DNA of 64,000 nucleotides from Glossina fuscipes (taxonomy: Eukaryota > Arthropoda > Insecta > Diptera > Glossinidae), in contig NW_023998456.1 in the NCBI RefSeq assembly GCF_014805625.2, forward strand, positions 171,638-235,637, read 5' to 3'. Position numbers and translations under genes: made by a program. Position 1 is the first letter of the stretch, and each line of letters begins with the position of its first letter. Of this stretch, positions 50,181-62,428 are shown in pieces. A model generated the notes under the pieces. It was not told where the DNA came from and ran no database searches. It saw only the letters and a list, made by a program, of their open reading frames with translations.

Positions 50181-52491
50181 TTAGAGTAAGTTTCATTTAA
50201 GCATAATTATCTATGACCTTTTTCTGTTTTCTTTCTAATGAAAGCATGATGCCTTAGGCATAATGCCGAATTACAGTCGGAAATCTCTGAACGGAGGACG
50301 CCTCTTTTAAAAACGAGCCTCTACGTGCAACGTCCTGCAAGTGTTGCTTCTCTTTTTTTTAAAAAAAAAAAAGCAAAAGCAATTAAGAGCATTATAAAGG
50401 GTCGCAGTTCACCATCAGAGATCTTACATCGCCTTACAGTTATTCACATACAGGTGTTGCCAAATAAGACGTTACATGGAAAGTGATCGAAAAAGTAGTC
50501 CGATTCGAACCATTTTTAGTACTGTTATGAGCGGTTCTAACGCAATAAAACCATTGCAGCGGAATACTATTAACGACAGCTAATAATATTGGTCTGAGTA
50601 TTAGAGACAAAAAAGGCTCCAAGCGTGCGTGAAAGTGTTCGATAACCTATTTCTGATTGAAATTGCTCTTGAATTGCTGCTAAGCGGTAGTGTTTTAAAA
50701 TTCTGACTAGGTGTAAAAAATTCGCCCAGCCTTCCATACCATTTCATGCCATTCTTAAAAGTAATAGGCCTTTGTATGGCAAAAACTTTTTCAAATTATT
50801 AATTATGCTAAATTTGGATCATATAAGTCTATGTGCTACAGCTTACAATGTAAAAAGAATTTCACGGAAGGTAAGCTTCTATATGGTAACAAGGACTAAT
50901 TTTTATTATGACGAAGAAAAGTGAATAAGATCTTTGACAAGAAATCAGTTTTGCTAAGTTTGACTTATGTTTCGGCTCCCATCCTACATAATGGTGGGGA
51001 AGTAGCATGCTCTCTTGCCTAATGGAAAAAACTTTGCTTAAGAATCACATTAGTATACGGTATCTAATGGATGGGCTTTCCCGAAAATAATGTATTGCCC
51101 TTTGTGTAAGATAAGTAATTTTTTAATTTCATTTAATATATAAGACTATCACCATAGAAAATTTGTATTAATAATTGTGGCTGTCAGTGTTGTTTAACAA
51201 AATGTTAAAAATAACAAAAAATGACGAGGCCTGACAGAAAAATTTCAGTCAGATGATTGAACCTTGTATCGTATAGATCCGTTTGCCGTTGTAAAGCCAT
51301 TTAGTTCGGTAACAATGGAGCGGTTAATCTTTTTGTCCAGCAGACACTCAATAGCCGGTTACACTTAAGAAATTCAGGTGCAAAAATATTAATGAAGACA
51401 GAACAGTGGACGAAACTTTCTTACTTGATGGGCTGATCTTAAGTCTTCGCGCACTCTGCACTCTGTGCTGGCAATGTGGTCGACAGAAGAAATTGGTTTA
51501 ACTGCGTAAAACTATGTTCGCAAAATTTCACATAAAGTGATTGCCGGTGACGGAAAATTCTGGGCAAAATCTTAACGACAAGACTAAGGCTAGGAACGTG
51601 AACATTATTGCACAAAATAAAAAAAAAAAAAGAAAAAAAAAACATCGAACCGAGATTATAGAGGAACGAGAAACGCCTACTCTAATAGCATGTATTGTAG
51701 GAGAGTTTTAGAAAAGAGAAGTCGACAGGGAAGAAATGACGACACATTAGTATGAGAAGTGCTTAGTCGCACAAAGACTTTGTCTCATGCATCATTATTC
51801 TCACTTGCCAAAATAGTTATAAAATCGAAAAGCATCGAAAGCCCAAAAGTATGCTTTCTTACCCCACAATATCTACAGAAGCGGAATGTGTTATGCCGTG
51901 AAGAGGAGAAATACTTTGCTTTTTATCAAATTAATAGAATTAGAGAGAAAGTCTTTCAAAAGAATGATATTTTCTTCACAACTATTTAAAAATTTACGAA
52001 CTACAAAATATGCAAGAAACGATATAAATATTTCTTTACAAGATAAGAGTGATTGCAAGGAGAGTGAAGGGGATTTTACATCATCAACATGCTAGAATGA
52101 ATGAACAAAAGCTACACAAACTGCAGGCTTATTAAAGCAATTTTTGATTTGAATCAGAACATAAGAGATTCTTTTGCCAAGTTTTGAAAGCATTTCATTT
52201 TCATAAGCATTTAAATGTAAATAATTCAAAGTATATTTTATGGGGCATAAAACTATGCTATATACGAGACGGAGTATACCTTAACCATATTGTGTGAGAG
52301 GATAGAATTGAGGGAATTAAGAAAGTACTCTACTGTATTATAAGCACTTACGCGCAAGTACTTTATTATGTTATAATGGCTAATATGTATATAGGGTATA
52401 TGTATATATACGTATGTGTACAAATGATAGAACATTAAACCATTTCTAAATGTAATATATTATGTATTAGATATATACATATGTATATGAT

Positions 52492-52495
<4 letters not shown>

Positions 52496-52528
<33 letters not shown>
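52496..52528. repeat. TA microsatellite
   Basis: Uninterrupted TA run of about 33 bp, just below the 3' end of the 82-codon exon. Confidence 0.95.
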
Positions 52529-52531
<3 letters not shown>

Positions 52532-52595
52532 AAAATGGTTATGTGTGTATATATTAATGAAAAGTTTTTTAAATCTTTTTAATAGATAAACTCAC

Positions 52596-52842
52596 CTTAT
52601 CCTTATTGCTATCGGCAACGTTTTGTAATGTTGGCAATGATGGTGGTGATGGTTGTGTAGGTTGCAATGTTGTTGTGTTTGTAGTGGTTGTGATGGTGGT
52701 GGCGGCGGCGGTAGCGGCTGATAAAGCAGATTGATGTACTAGTTGTATTTTACCTTGAGAAATTTTTATATAATTGGTGGGCGGTATAAAATTATGTAAA
52801 TCATCTTTATCATCATCCTCGCACTCTTTGATGTCAAGTTGT
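52596..52842 (-). CDS. Internal coding exon of a large unidentified gene (acidic plus Ala/Thr/Pro-rich segment)
   Basis: Seen: on the minus strand the exon is bounded by an acceptor reading TTCTCTTTGTTGCAG and a donor reading AAG|GTGAG. Its 247 nt are one base completing a codon plus 82 codons. It encodes an acidic start (DIKECEDDDKDDLHNF), a conserved-looking stretch (IPPTNYIKISQGKIQLVHQ), a low-complexity Ala/Thr run, a Pro/Ser-rich stretch (PTQPSPPSLPTL) and an end of SNKDK. It stops exactly at a codon boundary, matching the phase-0 start of the candidate exon at 39964-40032. The Ala/Thr run comes from a GGT/GGC-type triplet tract and probably varies in length. Inference: this is an interior, largely disordered part of a cytoplasmic protein upstream of a coiled coil. 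I do not recognise the family. Confidence 0.72.
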
Positions 52843-53153
52843 CTGCAACAAAGAGAAGAAAGACATTTACAATTAAAATGCAAGAAAAACTGTGACGACT
52901 TTTAAGTTTTTAAGTCCTGTTTATAGACAAACTTTCGATTATGAATTTATTTTAATCTACCTGCAATGCATGCGCCTATGTATGTATGTATATGTATGTA
53001 TGTGTGCGTTCACTTGAAATCATTGAATTAGTGTCAAATAGAATTCAATATTTTTTTTTATTTTTTTTCTTATTTTCAAATTTGAAAATTCGATTAAAAT
53101 GTCAAATGTTGAAAAATTAATCTTTAAGACACTTGTTAAAATATCTGTGTAAA

Positions 53154-53175
53154 TATATATATATATATATATATA
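53154..53175. repeat. TA microsatellite
   Basis: Uninterrupted TA run. Confidence 0.95.
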
Positions 53176-53784
53176 AGAGTAAGATAATGTAACTAATGCT
53201 TTGCGTATTAGCATTCATATGAAAATATTTGGGTAGAGTTTTAATACATTTTATGATTTTTTTCGATCTGTTTTGCGATTTAAGAAAACTGATTTTATTA
53301 AAACTTTAATTTCTGTTCGCTATACCTACAGCGCGTGCATGTTAAGCTTGTCAATGCTTATGTGCGTCGAATATCATAGTAAGCTGCAAGAAATTCTACA
53401 AGTTGTGAATAAATATTCAGTTTGTTGTTGGAATTCTCAAAATATATGCAATTATATGCTTGTCTGTCTGTAGGCGCACGGGAGAGAGAAAATGTCACAA
53501 TCCAGTTATTATGCTTGATGTAAGAAGTTCATGATCAAATCTATTCTTTTTACTTCTCTCAGCTCATATGTATTAGGTGTAAAGTTGCAACTTGGATATC
53601 TTATGCGTAGATATCTAACGCATCCTTCTACGAGCTTTTACATGAACATCTTCGCGATAACCTCAAAAAAATGCGCGTCAAACATATCTTTCACTTTTGG
53701 CAATCGTTCCATCCGAATATGTACTCGTGATAAATAATAGTTATCCTCAAGGTTTAGGTTAACCTAGAAATCGCATATACGAAG

Positions 53785-53895
53785 GGATTAGACTCACCAC
53801 TGCCAAGTCTGGGTTTGAATCTCATGATTGTAGACTATATCTTGTAGTAGCTTTGTACACAGCTACTTGCTGACAGTGTAAGCCTAAAAATATTA
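53785..53895 (+). repeat. SINE-like fragment
   Basis: CCAAGTCTGGGTTTGAATCTC is B-box-like and is followed by TAGTAGCTTTGTACACAGC, comparable with 56.9 kb. Confidence 0.4.
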
Positions 53896-55109
53896 TAAAA
53901 CCGGCTTACTTTGCGCTGGGAACTGTTTACTTTAAACCTTGCCCTTACTCCTGATCGTTGGCGTCAGTTTAACCTATAGACTTGATAGTTCGCTTGATAG
54001 TGCTTTATATCTTTGCTGTCTCTTCTAACCGAAGGTATTCGCTATTAGACTTAACATACGTGCGCTTGTTGGCATTTTATGCATAAGACTGTTATAAGTA
54101 CAGTTTACTTTGAACAGAAAATTGTTTATTTGAATTGTTTACTTAGAAGTTTACCGCCGCTTCTGACCAATATTCGTCACTATAATGTCAAAGTTTGAAG
54201 TTTTTAATCTTAAAATGTGTTGCTTACTCCATTAGGAGCGTACTGCAGCGCCTTGAATTTCGCTGATTTGTGGATATTTTACAATCGAGATAAGAAACAT
54301 GGCAGTTGTACAGCTCGTTTAGGGTTCTTGCTAAGCCTGCTAAAGCAGGCAGTGACAAAGTACAAGCGTAAGAGTTCAGAGCTGATTAGAAATTGGGCCG
54401 AAAAACTCCTTGAAATATTGGCTTATGTTAATCTTAATTCGATCTAACAGCCGTATGCGGGCGTTATGAACGGTCACTAGTAATATGACTGGAAAATGAC
54501 ATGATTTCCTCTCATAGTTCTTGTGATTTTGCATCTCATCTGAAAGAACTCTTCAATATTAATTTCGTTATAAAACAATTTGCGAGTTATCGGTTATGTA
54601 AACGAGTTTTAAAACATGACGTTTAAATTTCTTCTATTTTTTCTTCGGGCTCTGTCAAAGAGCTTAACCGGTTGTCTTGCTTTTTAGGTTACAACTCAAT
54701 ATTAAGTGCGTAAAAACCAAATAGGATTTCATTAATTTAAAAGACTCGCGAAAATCTTTTTTCATCGGTACGAGCACAGTGTAGGAGTTTGCAACAAATA
54801 AAATTTTCTTTAAATTTTTTCGCCAGCAAGATACGCTTATAATCAAATAGATATTTCTGCATAGAACTTTATTATTATCAAAAGTCGAGCTACGTTGATA
54901 TGTTATTGAGTTAAGCTCTGTCGAAGATCATACAAGCGCAAGGTCTTGAAACGGAAACCATCCCCTTAGCTTGTGTTAAGACATTGTTGCCTGAATGGTA
55001 TAAAAAATAATGATCCCACGCTTACATAGCACATTGTGCTTGTTTGTACTGTAGAATATAAATATGGTTTGCCTCTTATGCGTGCAACACGGTGACGGTC
55101 TTTGAAAAT

Positions 55110-55318
55110 GTGTGGAAAGACGACGAGATAGGAAGTGAATGCAGCCGCAGTAGGCGCATGCCCAACAGGTAACGTTTGTGTGCATTCACTGACTGAGTAC
55201 TTACTAAAGCTACGACCGTAAAACGTATTATACCGCACTGAGATTTGAAATCTACAAACACTGACTTGATAGCGATTCTTATCTATTCATGCTACCCGGC
55301 TACCCATGCGAATGTTGC
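55110..55318 (-). repeat. SINE-like copy with A- and B-box-like parts
   Basis: AGATAGGAAGTGAATGCAGCC, GCATGCCCAACAGGTAACG, CGCACTGAGATTTGAAATC and TACCCGGCTACCC. On the minus strand GGGTAGCCGGGTAGCATG is A-box-like. ORFs here are not genes. Confidence 0.5.
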
Positions 55319-56077
55319 ATATTTTTAGGAAATTTATCGTTTGAATGTACTTTGCTTAATTGTGGAGCATAAGTAAGTAGACAAAAATTCGTTTTAAAAC
55401 AAATATAATTTTTTGATTGCCTTTTTTTATTTGAGTTGTTAATGTTTTACCATAATAATCACAATAATACGATAAATTAACGCCTAAGTAGATTTGACTA
55501 TAATTTGGGAGAAAAAAATTTTGCAAAAGAAAAAAAAAAAAAAAAAATCAGAAAGAAAAAACAAAATACGAACTGGAAAAAGCTAGCAAGCAGCTGGTCT
55601 ACTAAAAATGTTCAAACGGTACGTGCTATATGTTTATCTGTCCGTCTGTCTGTCTGCAAACCTCAAACACATTTAAAGTGTTACAACTTTTGACATTTTC
55701 AGATTTTTGTGGTTGTACGCTTGGTTGGCTTGGTTGTCATTCGTACGCTATACTGCAGAATATTTTACTTTTTTGTTTTTTTTGAACCATACATATATTG
55801 TTGAGTTAATATATTTTGCTATGTATGTAATCAATTGCATTATGTTAAAATAGCTAAACAAGACTTTATGTCTAGCGAGTGTTTCTTTTTTTCCGGTTTT
55901 TTTTTTCTTTTTTTTTTTTTCTACTACTAATCTGTCGGTTTGTCGTTAAGTCTGTTCATTTATTACTCGATGTCCGCCTGTTTGTCTGCCATGTTTATCT
56001 CAGCTAACATAGAATCTGAAAATATTGCATATACACAAGTATGTTTATACTTGCATTTGTGTTTTTATATTTGTGTT

Positions 56078-56096
56078 TGTGTGTGTGTGTGTGTGT
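56078..56096 (+). repeat. GT microsatellite
   Basis: Run of GT; further TA runs follow at 56246-56267 and 56391-56410. Confidence 0.9.
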
Positions 56097-56884
56097 ATAT
56101 TTGTGTTATAAACCATCGTAGAGTAGAATCTATTTTATTAATTTTCTTTTTTTTTTTTTTTTTGGTGTGTTTATGTTTTGTTGCAATTTGAAATGTTTGA
56201 CAGCAAGTGGGCCGAAGCAAATAACAAAATTTTACATTACATTAACATATATATATATATATATATGTATATAAACACTTCTATGTATACACAAAAACAA
56301 ACATATACATGTACAAGTGTCAAAATACTGGTCTATTAACGATTCCAGCAGACTTTTTTTTTTTTGTTTATACGCATCCATGCAGTGCTTATATATATAT
56401 ATATATATATGTTATGTATGCATAAATACATCTATTTGTATCTGTGCTGTTTACTGTTATTGTTATTGTACAAAACTTATTGACATTGCGTTTAAAATGT
56501 CATGCATTGTTATATGTGTACATATATCTACACACATCTGTGCAAATACATGTATTATTATTATTGTTTAATTTCGAAACATTGATATTCCGTTAATTAA
56601 ATCGGTTAACTCGCTTTCTCATGCAGAAGTTACAAAAAAAAAAAAAAAAAAAAAATGGTTGCTTTTGTGTTCTTCTGTTTTGAATTTACGATTTGCGAAA
56701 AATAGAATTTTATTATTATTGGGTTATTTGTAGGGTTTCTACTATTTTTTGGAATTCATCGACTTGTCAGGCACATCCTAGAATTTCTTTTAAAGATAAT
56801 GTTTTTAAATAGGCCAGAAACTTCCCCTTCTAGAATAATGTTTTTAAAAACTTAGGTTATGTTTACATAGCTAGAGCAAGAACG

Positions 56885-57010
56885 TAATCGAGAATAGAAG
56901 ACTCGGGAGTCGATGTTTACGGGTTCGAATTTCTATAATGCAGACCATGCTTTTTAGTAGCTATTTCTAATACACAGTTAATTAGACTTGTAGCCTACTT
57001 AGTACTTAGT
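56885..57010 (+). repeat. SINE-like fragment
   Basis: GGAGTCGATGTTTACGGG, then GGGTTCGAATTTC (B-box-like) and TAGTAGCTATTTCTAATACAC. Confidence 0.4.
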
Positions 57011-58019
57011 ACTCTAAAACTAAAAAATAAGGAAATTCGTATCTCGCACTCCATGTAGCGTCCCATGCTTTTGTTTTTTTTTTCAACGCACAATAACATG
57101 TGTGTAAAAACTTCCAATGTTTTTTACCAAAATTGAAAACGATATCTCCATTGCTGCGATCAGGGGAATGTCAACGACACATAAAACGCAGATATGCAGA
57201 CGAGCAGCAGCATGGCTTACTCGATTCAGAATTTCACGTTGATCAAGAATATATGCACTTGAAGCATCCTTTTTGGTGTTGCGATGTTCTGATCTATGTT
57301 CTTCTCTACGTCGATGTAAGTTCAAGCCTAAGACTTCAGTTCGCTTATTAGTAAATATATCTAAAATTAAACCTCTTCATAAAATGTGTATTATTATACC
57401 ACGATATGACCCACAGTTACATAATCAAGGTAGGGACTCGCACCTTCGACAGGAAGACCCAATTGACGACAAAATATGCGAGAGAAATGCGTTGAGGAAC
57501 TGTGCATAACCTTTGATGAGACACGCACTGATCCGCTTTGGTTTGGTACTCCGACATGTCCCAGACCAATGACGAAAGAGCTACGAATATAGTGCAGATC
57601 TGAGCACTAAACGAAGTTTTTTTTTTTATTTGTTTTATAGTACGTCAAGTTGGGTAATGCTTGAAATCTCAAGAAACTCTACGGAAAGCTGTCCAATTTT
57701 AATAATCCTCCGTAGAAGATCAGCAATGGTTCCCAAGCCACTAATAGGCCGATTTTAAAATTATACGAAATATTAATAAAATTGCATATATATTTTCGGA
57801 GAAAGCGCTTCCCAGCCATCTACTCGTAAAGTTAAGAAATTTATTAAGAAATTTATTTTAAAGATTGTTAATTGTGGGCATGTGTCAGATGCTCGTTCAG
57901 AACTTATCTTTTAGACCACTTTAGAAATCGATCCTACAAGTTTTAGATCGCTATCTTTTCGGTTTTCACTTAGAGTTATTTACGCGTACTGGTTGTATGT
58001 CTGTAAGCTTATTGCGTGA

Positions 58020-58662
58020 TATTTTGAATTGATTAAGCGATGTCTGTCCGTCCGTCCATGTCTGTGTGTCCGCGTGGTTTTTGTTGTTGGCACTCCCTTG
58101 ATCGCAAACATCAAGATATCGACTTTTAATTTGGTAGAAACATTGGAAGTTTTTGCACGCAGGGCCAAATTGGTCGAAGCAGAATCCCGCAGTGGAGCAT
58201 AAACTGAACGCAACTCCGCTTTTCTTAACAAAAATTTGTTGGTTTTAGCTCGTTACTCAGAAACGATAAAAGTTAGACGGCGAAAATTTTCCACGTTTAC
58301 TTTATGGAACACTCTTCTGTTTACATGCGAAAACGGAAAAAGTTCGTCATGCCCAAGCAAAATTACAAGCGATTAAATTTTATTTTCTTCAGTTTTTTTA
58401 CGGTTCTATGCTCATTTATCAAAAAGAGAACGAGACAGAATGCTTAAAACTATTTTGTACATTCCTCAAATGAAGACATACTGTCTGCCTTAAATGGGTT
58501 AATTCTAAAATGAATATGGAAGACACCGCGATTAATTTTTTCTTAAGAATACCAGTGATAAGGGAATCAAAGAGTAGAGTGTGAAAAGTAGAGTGCCAAA
58601 AGTAGGGTGCGAAAAGTATAGAGATTCGATTACCGCCGAATATAATCTTTTCCCTTGTTTTA
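58020..58662 (+). repeat. Rep-B-type element with hairpin end
   Basis: Begins with TGTCCGTCCGTCCATGTC, shares several blocks with 29.88-30.7 kb, and ends with TTCGATTACCGCCGAA hairpin, spacer and CCCTTGTTTT. It includes a 14-bp x 3 repeat. ORFs inside are not genes. Confidence 0.55.
58574..58615 (+). repeat. 14-bp tandem repeat x 3
   Basis: GTAGAGTGTGAAAA, GTAGAGTGCCAAAA and GTAGGGTGCGAAAA in direct succession. Confidence 0.75.
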
Positions 58663-58889
58663 TTCTGAGCTTTCGATAGATGGGCGGGCAAGTAAGATCT
58701 GGCACTGTTTGAGAAGATATGTAATCCGGAAGGTATTCTTATGTTACAAACGAAAAGATAAATTTAACATGAACGATCCTTCGATAGCATATATAATTGG
58801 CATATTCTTCCATTGACTTAAAATGCAGCCTGATTATAATAATGTAGTCAGTCCGTACCGCGACCTAACAGATTTATTGTATTTCGCTT

Positions 58890-59190
58890 TAGGATTCGTA
58901 TGAATTCCGGAGCCATCTTCGGTTTGGAGCACCATGCGGCGTCCGGGAATGTGAAATGTCCGCCAAACATCTGATAAGTGACAGTACCGATGGCCACGTA
59001 ATCGCTCGGATATGATGGGACGTTTCTATCGTCACTTCGCAGAGTTTACAGAATCTGCGTCGCAGATTCCCATGTATTCCAGGTGATGCTTGAGGGAATC
59101 GTCACCCATGTAGAAGCCAGCTATGAGCCGCTTCTTTCTAGCTCGAATAGCTTGTGCGCTATGGCGGATAATTTTATAAATCTTTTTGTT
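58890..59190 (-). mobile_element. Eroded non-LTR retrotransposon (LINE) tail, tentative
   Basis: On the minus strand GFYMGDDSLKHHLEYMG is followed, after a shift, by FCKLCEVTIETSHHI. This CxxC...HH pattern after a KHHLE-type stretch resembles the C-terminal Cys/His motif of LINE proteins. No reverse transcriptase motif was found. The GC content is higher than the surroundings. Confidence 0.33.
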
Positions 59191-60229
59191 TGCTGTTACA
59201 CTGTCCTACACACTGTTTCCAATTGCGGTTTGTTTCTCTGGTTGTCGTGATACTAGCCTTTACTTATGACTCCGTGGTACGCCGCACAAAGATTCCGCAC
59301 CTATCACACACAGAGTCACTCAGGCCCGTAAATAGTCAGTCCATTCAACGCCCGCGGTCGCTGAATACCCCAGTAACCATACTAGGTGCACCTCATTGTG
59401 CAGTAAGTTAATTATTTGTAAAAGCAAAGCATCTATGTACATAGTTGTAGTTAGAAATTTCTTAGAATACATTCAGATCAGTGAGTCATTCAATTTTATT
59501 ATTAAACTTAGAAGTCGTGTAATGAGAACCACTCAAGTTTTGTGTATTTGTTTTCACCCATCCTAAGTGAATACGGTTGTAATCTATTACGCATAAAACG
59601 CAAGCACAGAAGAGTGAGTTCAAAGTTTACGCTAATCGGCTCCCTAGTATTCTTCAATTTACAAGAGAATGAGTGTGCGTCGTTAAGTGTCACTTTTAAT
59701 GGATACTTGACACATGGCAAGTTGATTAATAGCAAATTGTTGATTTCTAAAGGCAGCGTGATTGTACCGAATGCAATCACTCTGCTCAAGTGCAATTGAT
59801 TACACACAAATGTTAACCATCATCGATGTCAATGGACCACCCCGGGGCGGTTGACTTTTTATTATAGTGCAAATAAAAAAAAAGAAAAAAAAAGGAGGAA
59901 ACTCTTTAAAATAAAACAATTCTGAATGAATAGCAATTGTAATCACACACTCTGACATATTCAAATTTTTTTTCTACATTTTTTCTTCGGTCTTAGCACA
60001 GAAAAAATTTATGTCAATACTTTGTCGCGTCCTTAACAGCGCGATTCGCTTAATACCGAATAGATATATGGATAGATTTGGGTTTTTCATATTTAACACA
60101 GACAGACCACTTATAAAAAACATATTAGGCAAAGAAAAAACTTCGTAGCGTTTTTTAAATTAATTAAATTTCAAACACAGTTTTCCTATATATTAAATTA
60201 AGCCTACTACACCAAAGATGTTGCGTTAT

Positions 60230-61050
60230 GAATGAGGTTTTTGTTGCCACCTTGCTGGTAAAACGCGATATCGTTGCAAGGCCTTCGCCGTCAATGCATA
60301 GCTTTTGTGATCTTTAAGGAAAACCTGACCCTAATCTTTGTACTGCAGGGCTGCTTTGAAGACAAAGGACGAAGAGCATGGCGGTAAAACAAAACAAAGA
60401 CCGAGTTGCACGATGGGTGCATCCAGCTTGTTAATTAAGCTTTCGCAAATTTTGGGATAAAGTCTAACGTTGCCGTGATGGCAGACTGGGGTCTTCAGTT
60501 TGATCATCCTTTTCCCCCATTACGCCTGTTTATCGAGTTAGTTATTGACAATAGATCATTGATACTCTGAAGCAGTTGCGTGATCCGCGATTCCCATCCA
60601 ACCTCCCAATCACCAATCATTATCTTACGTGGCGTTATTCCGGGCCTTGTCAAGCTTTGTGCAACACTTCATACATTATTGTCGTCGCCTAGACACTACC
60701 TAATATCAACTGAAAGAACTACAGCGCGGTCGAAGTATTTGCGTATCTTTTTCTGTTCATCACTACAACCATGACAATTCATTCATTCCAGTCATGCTTT
60801 CGGACAGATTTGTAACCTGGGTTTCACGTGGGTTCCTGCCATGATGGCTTAACCCCGCGGTGACCCAAGCCACTTTAAGCGTAATATACGCCCCCTGGCG
60901 AGTTAGACAATCCCTACAGAGTAGGGGCCTAAGCAGCACCAGACTCCAGACAGTTTATTGCGTATGGATCAATAAACCCCACTCTGATCAGTAGTGAGGC
61001 CTAGCTGCACTCGATTGTTCCCATGCTTTCGGACAGTTGGAGCCATGGAA
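60230..61050. other. GC-richer unidentified block
   Basis: GC visibly higher than the surroundings, with no long ORF, and containing ATGCTTTCGGACAG twice (about 60795 and 61024). It may be an old transposon. No protein or RNA gene recognised. Confidence 0.3.
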
Positions 61051-61386
61051 AGTTAGATATCTTTTCCTTAAGAGTTGCATATACTAGGATATGATATCAA
61101 CTAAGTATGCGTGGGCATGGGCCAATAGCAGCCTTTGATAATCCTCTAAATGCACAATCACGCAATGAATGTCGTTCTTTAGTGTCAATATAAATCTATT
61201 TGAAAGAATAGATAGCAAACTTAATTGTAATCGCTTCTTCCTCAGAGTGATTTTTAAGTGAATTCCCATATGCAAGAAGCTAAGGTAATATCAGCGGAAG
61301 CAAAATTAATTATCACTTAAAAAAATGTTGTGGCACTGAGCGTGTGACCAAGATAAACATGCACGACAAACTTCACATCGTTACCG

Positions 61387-61590
61387 GTGATGTATATTAT
61401 GGATGGCGGTCTGCCTGGATATTACGGGCAAAACGATATTTCTGCCTCTGGATCAGACGAGAAAACAGCAATGTCTACGAAGACATTAAAAGAGTTCCTG
61501 TTCTGGTTGAGACGAATCCTTCTTTACGTTTGCTTGAATGCCACATCATTGGTATTTTGGTTGCTCGCTATGTGTAATGTTGTCATCTAG
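61387..61590 (+). CDS. Candidate small ORF with membrane-like C-terminus (67 aa)
   Basis: Seen: a plus ORF with a polar, Gly/Ser-rich start (MDGGLPGYYGQND), a charged middle (GSDEKTAMSTKTLKEF) and a strongly hydrophobic end containing LLYVCLNATSLVFWLLAMC, then VVI and a stop. The DNA is visibly more GC-rich than its surroundings and its codons look non-random. No splice sites or promoter were recognised. It lies next to repeats (GC-rich block before, Rep-A after), so a transposon-derived origin is possible. I do not recognise it. It may be a gene fragment, a single-pass membrane micropeptide or chance. Confidence 0.22.
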   Translation: MMYIMDGGLPGYYGQNDISASGSDEKTAMSTKTLKEFLFWLRRILLYVCLNATSLVFWLLAMCNVVI

Positions 61591-61724
61591 AATTGAAAAA
61601 ACGGTTCGGAATATATGAACAGCCCACATATTGTAGACCTGTTTAGCAGGTCATTTAGAACGCTACAAAAACTTCATTTAAACTTCGTTTAAAGAGTTCC
61701 GCTTGCAGTGCAGGGGTGGACTAA

Positions 61725-62019
61725 GTCTGAGCGGATGTATGCAAGGATTTGGTGTGGATCCGTCTTCTATTCTAAGCTTAACTGTTTGTCCGTCTGTGTT
61801 CACTCAATTTACAAGATCGGAATTTTGAAAATATTTTGCTGCAATTTGCTATACCGAGGTATTTTGGCGCAAAGATGAAAGCTATTGAAAATGGTTCGGA
61901 TCGAAACACTTTGTCGACTACTTCCCGTAAAGCGCCTTATATTGAAAATTCGTTATGGCAGTAGCTTTATTAAATGGCATGGGCAGAGTATTTAATGGTG
62001 GGCCGTGGTCCAAGATGGT
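61725..62019 (+). repeat. Rep-A copy
   Basis: GAGCGGATGTATGCAAGG, TGTTTGTCCGTCTGTG, GAAAATGGTTCGGATCGAAA and AGTATTTAATGGTGGGCCG. Confidence 0.65.
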
Positions 62020-62428
62020 AATTTTTTGTTTTCTTTTAACTTTTTACTGAGGGAAGCTTTTTCTCTACCTTGTTTTGGTTGTCTTCTCATAGAATTTTTT
62101 CATATTTTCTTTAAGCTTTCTTTTTCCATCTGTTCTTCTATTTTTTAATAGATGTACAAAGACATTTTTTTAATTGTTTGATAAAATTCAAATTTACGAA
62201 AAACATTCCATTAACCCATTTTCTCACAGGTCTAGAGAATACATCGTAATCGGCTGAAATTGCTTTAAATCACGATGCTTAGCTAGCGGTTATTTAACTA
62301 ACCTATGAAGAGGATTAACAAAATTCATAAAAACTAATTTAGTGAAAGACTAGAAATTCTTGATTATCGATCAAATACACAGAATAAATTAATCATCAAT
62401 GTATGCTACATCGCTGGTGGTACAAAAG

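Larger units (their letters stand above)
40033..52595 (-). other. Intron (about 12.5 kb) between two coiled-coil-gene exons
   Basis: This stretch is inferred to be intron of the minus-strand gene. It holds mariner relics (42.2-42.9 and 45.8-46.2 kb), Rep-A pieces, a 20-bp minisatellite (45.2 kb), a SINE fragment (47.9 kb), triplet-rich DNA (44.4-44.7 kb), GAAT and GA microsatellites (48.65 and 49.2 kb), and a 50-codon minus ORF (50028-50180). Nothing convincing was seen in 46.3-47.8 or 50.7-52.5 kb apart from A/T tracts. Confidence 0.55.

Noticed and set aside
53333..53381. Possible plus exon after CTATACCTACAG, before GTAAGC
   Set aside because: Acceptor tract is weak and the peptide is low-information; no partner exon.
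59508..59807. 99-codon minus ORF and overlapping 85-codon plus ORF
   Set aside because: Neither translation resembles a known protein and no splice or promoter signals were found.
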